Positions 63,897 to 64,000 of a stretch of 64,000 nt of DNA are shown piece after piece. The translations under genes and the position numbers were made by a program. How positions within the stretch are numbered: position 1 is the stretch's first letter; every line of letters starts with the position of its first letter. The DNA is taken from the NCBI GenBank assembly GCA_964371655.1, contig CAYJOD010000009.1, positions 1 to 64,000 on the forward strand, read 5' to 3'. Origin of the DNA: CAZGSN01 sp964371655. GTDB taxonomy: Bacteria; Desulfobacterota; Binatia; HRBIN30. The notes beneath the pieces are model-generated. The model did no database searches, had not been told where the DNA came from, and saw only the letters and a program-made list of their open reading frames with translations.

Positions 63897-64000
63897 GTGG
63901 AGTTCCTTCCTGGTTGATGAAGCGTACATCATGCCTGCCGGCACAGAAATGTGAAGCCCACTGCCGCATTGCTTGACGGCCTACTACGGCAACGATAGCC

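Overview
The window is 64 kb of high-GC bacterial chromosome from a Gram-negative organism. It encodes an outer-membrane beta-barrel protein, lipoproteins and a type IV pilus system. The gene mix is a class 2 dihydroorotate dehydrogenase, an alpha2-type glycyl-tRNA synthetase, F420/deazaflavin-type oxidoreductases, tandem wax-ester synthase/DGAT genes, a MeaA-like B12 mutase and many Uma2/toxin-antitoxin genes. This would suit an uncultured deltaproteobacterial-grade lineage such as Binatota or its relatives. That placement is inference from gene content only.

Layout. 0-8 kb: leuD-pyrD, a Kef/YbaL-type antiporter, a small zinc-ribbon protein, an Uma2 gene and two overlapping WS/DGAT genes. 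8-15 kb: a restriction-modification island (large helicase-nuclease, ORF6N protein, beta-class DNA methyltransferase). Its methylase is broken by an insertion carrying a four-helix-bundle (23S rRNA intervening-sequence type) gene. 15-23 kb: glyS-ppdK, two Uma2 genes, a deazaflavin-type reductase and aroE-aroK. 23-32.5 kb: a type IV pilus locus (pilB, pilT, pilC, pilA, pilD and four minor pilin genes) followed by a CheY-like regulator. 32.5-35 kb: small accessory genes between attC-like sites, including a HicBA pair whose toxin is nonsense-mutated. 35-41 kb: DUF2760 plus two Hsp70-family genes. 41-46.5 kb: a molybdopterin oxidoreductase, an F420-dependent oxidoreductase, small membrane proteins and a Phd/PIN toxin-antitoxin pair. 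46.5-53.3 kb: a MeaA-like mutase, a 3-hydroxyacyl-CoA dehydrogenase, a thiolase and a spore-photoproduct-lyase-like radical SAM enzyme. 53.4-64 kb: murI, a toxin-antitoxin pair beside another attC-like site, a long SecA, argJ, a quinone-oxidoreductase-like gene, a lipoprotein and a beta-barrel protein.

The most unusual property is a dense population of short (about 60-190 bp) quasi-palindromic elements in about 19 unrelated sequence families, at over 30 places. Each has one architecture: an inverted pair of arms, each arm built either of slightly varying short words repeated in quasi-tandem or of a small hairpin. They sit between genes and in tolerated coding positions: the leaders of four pilin genes, the extreme N-terminus of an Hsp70 and a methylase gene. 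Some are nested like Russian dolls. One has perfect 12-bp terminal inverted repeats and a perfect 12-bp target duplication. One family carries the only protein gene found inside such a pair, the four-helix-bundle gene. I propose, as inference, that these are one superfamily of mobile palindromes related in design to the intervening sequences of bacterial 23S rRNA genes, with the four-helix-bundle protein as a candidate mobility or RNA-binding partner.
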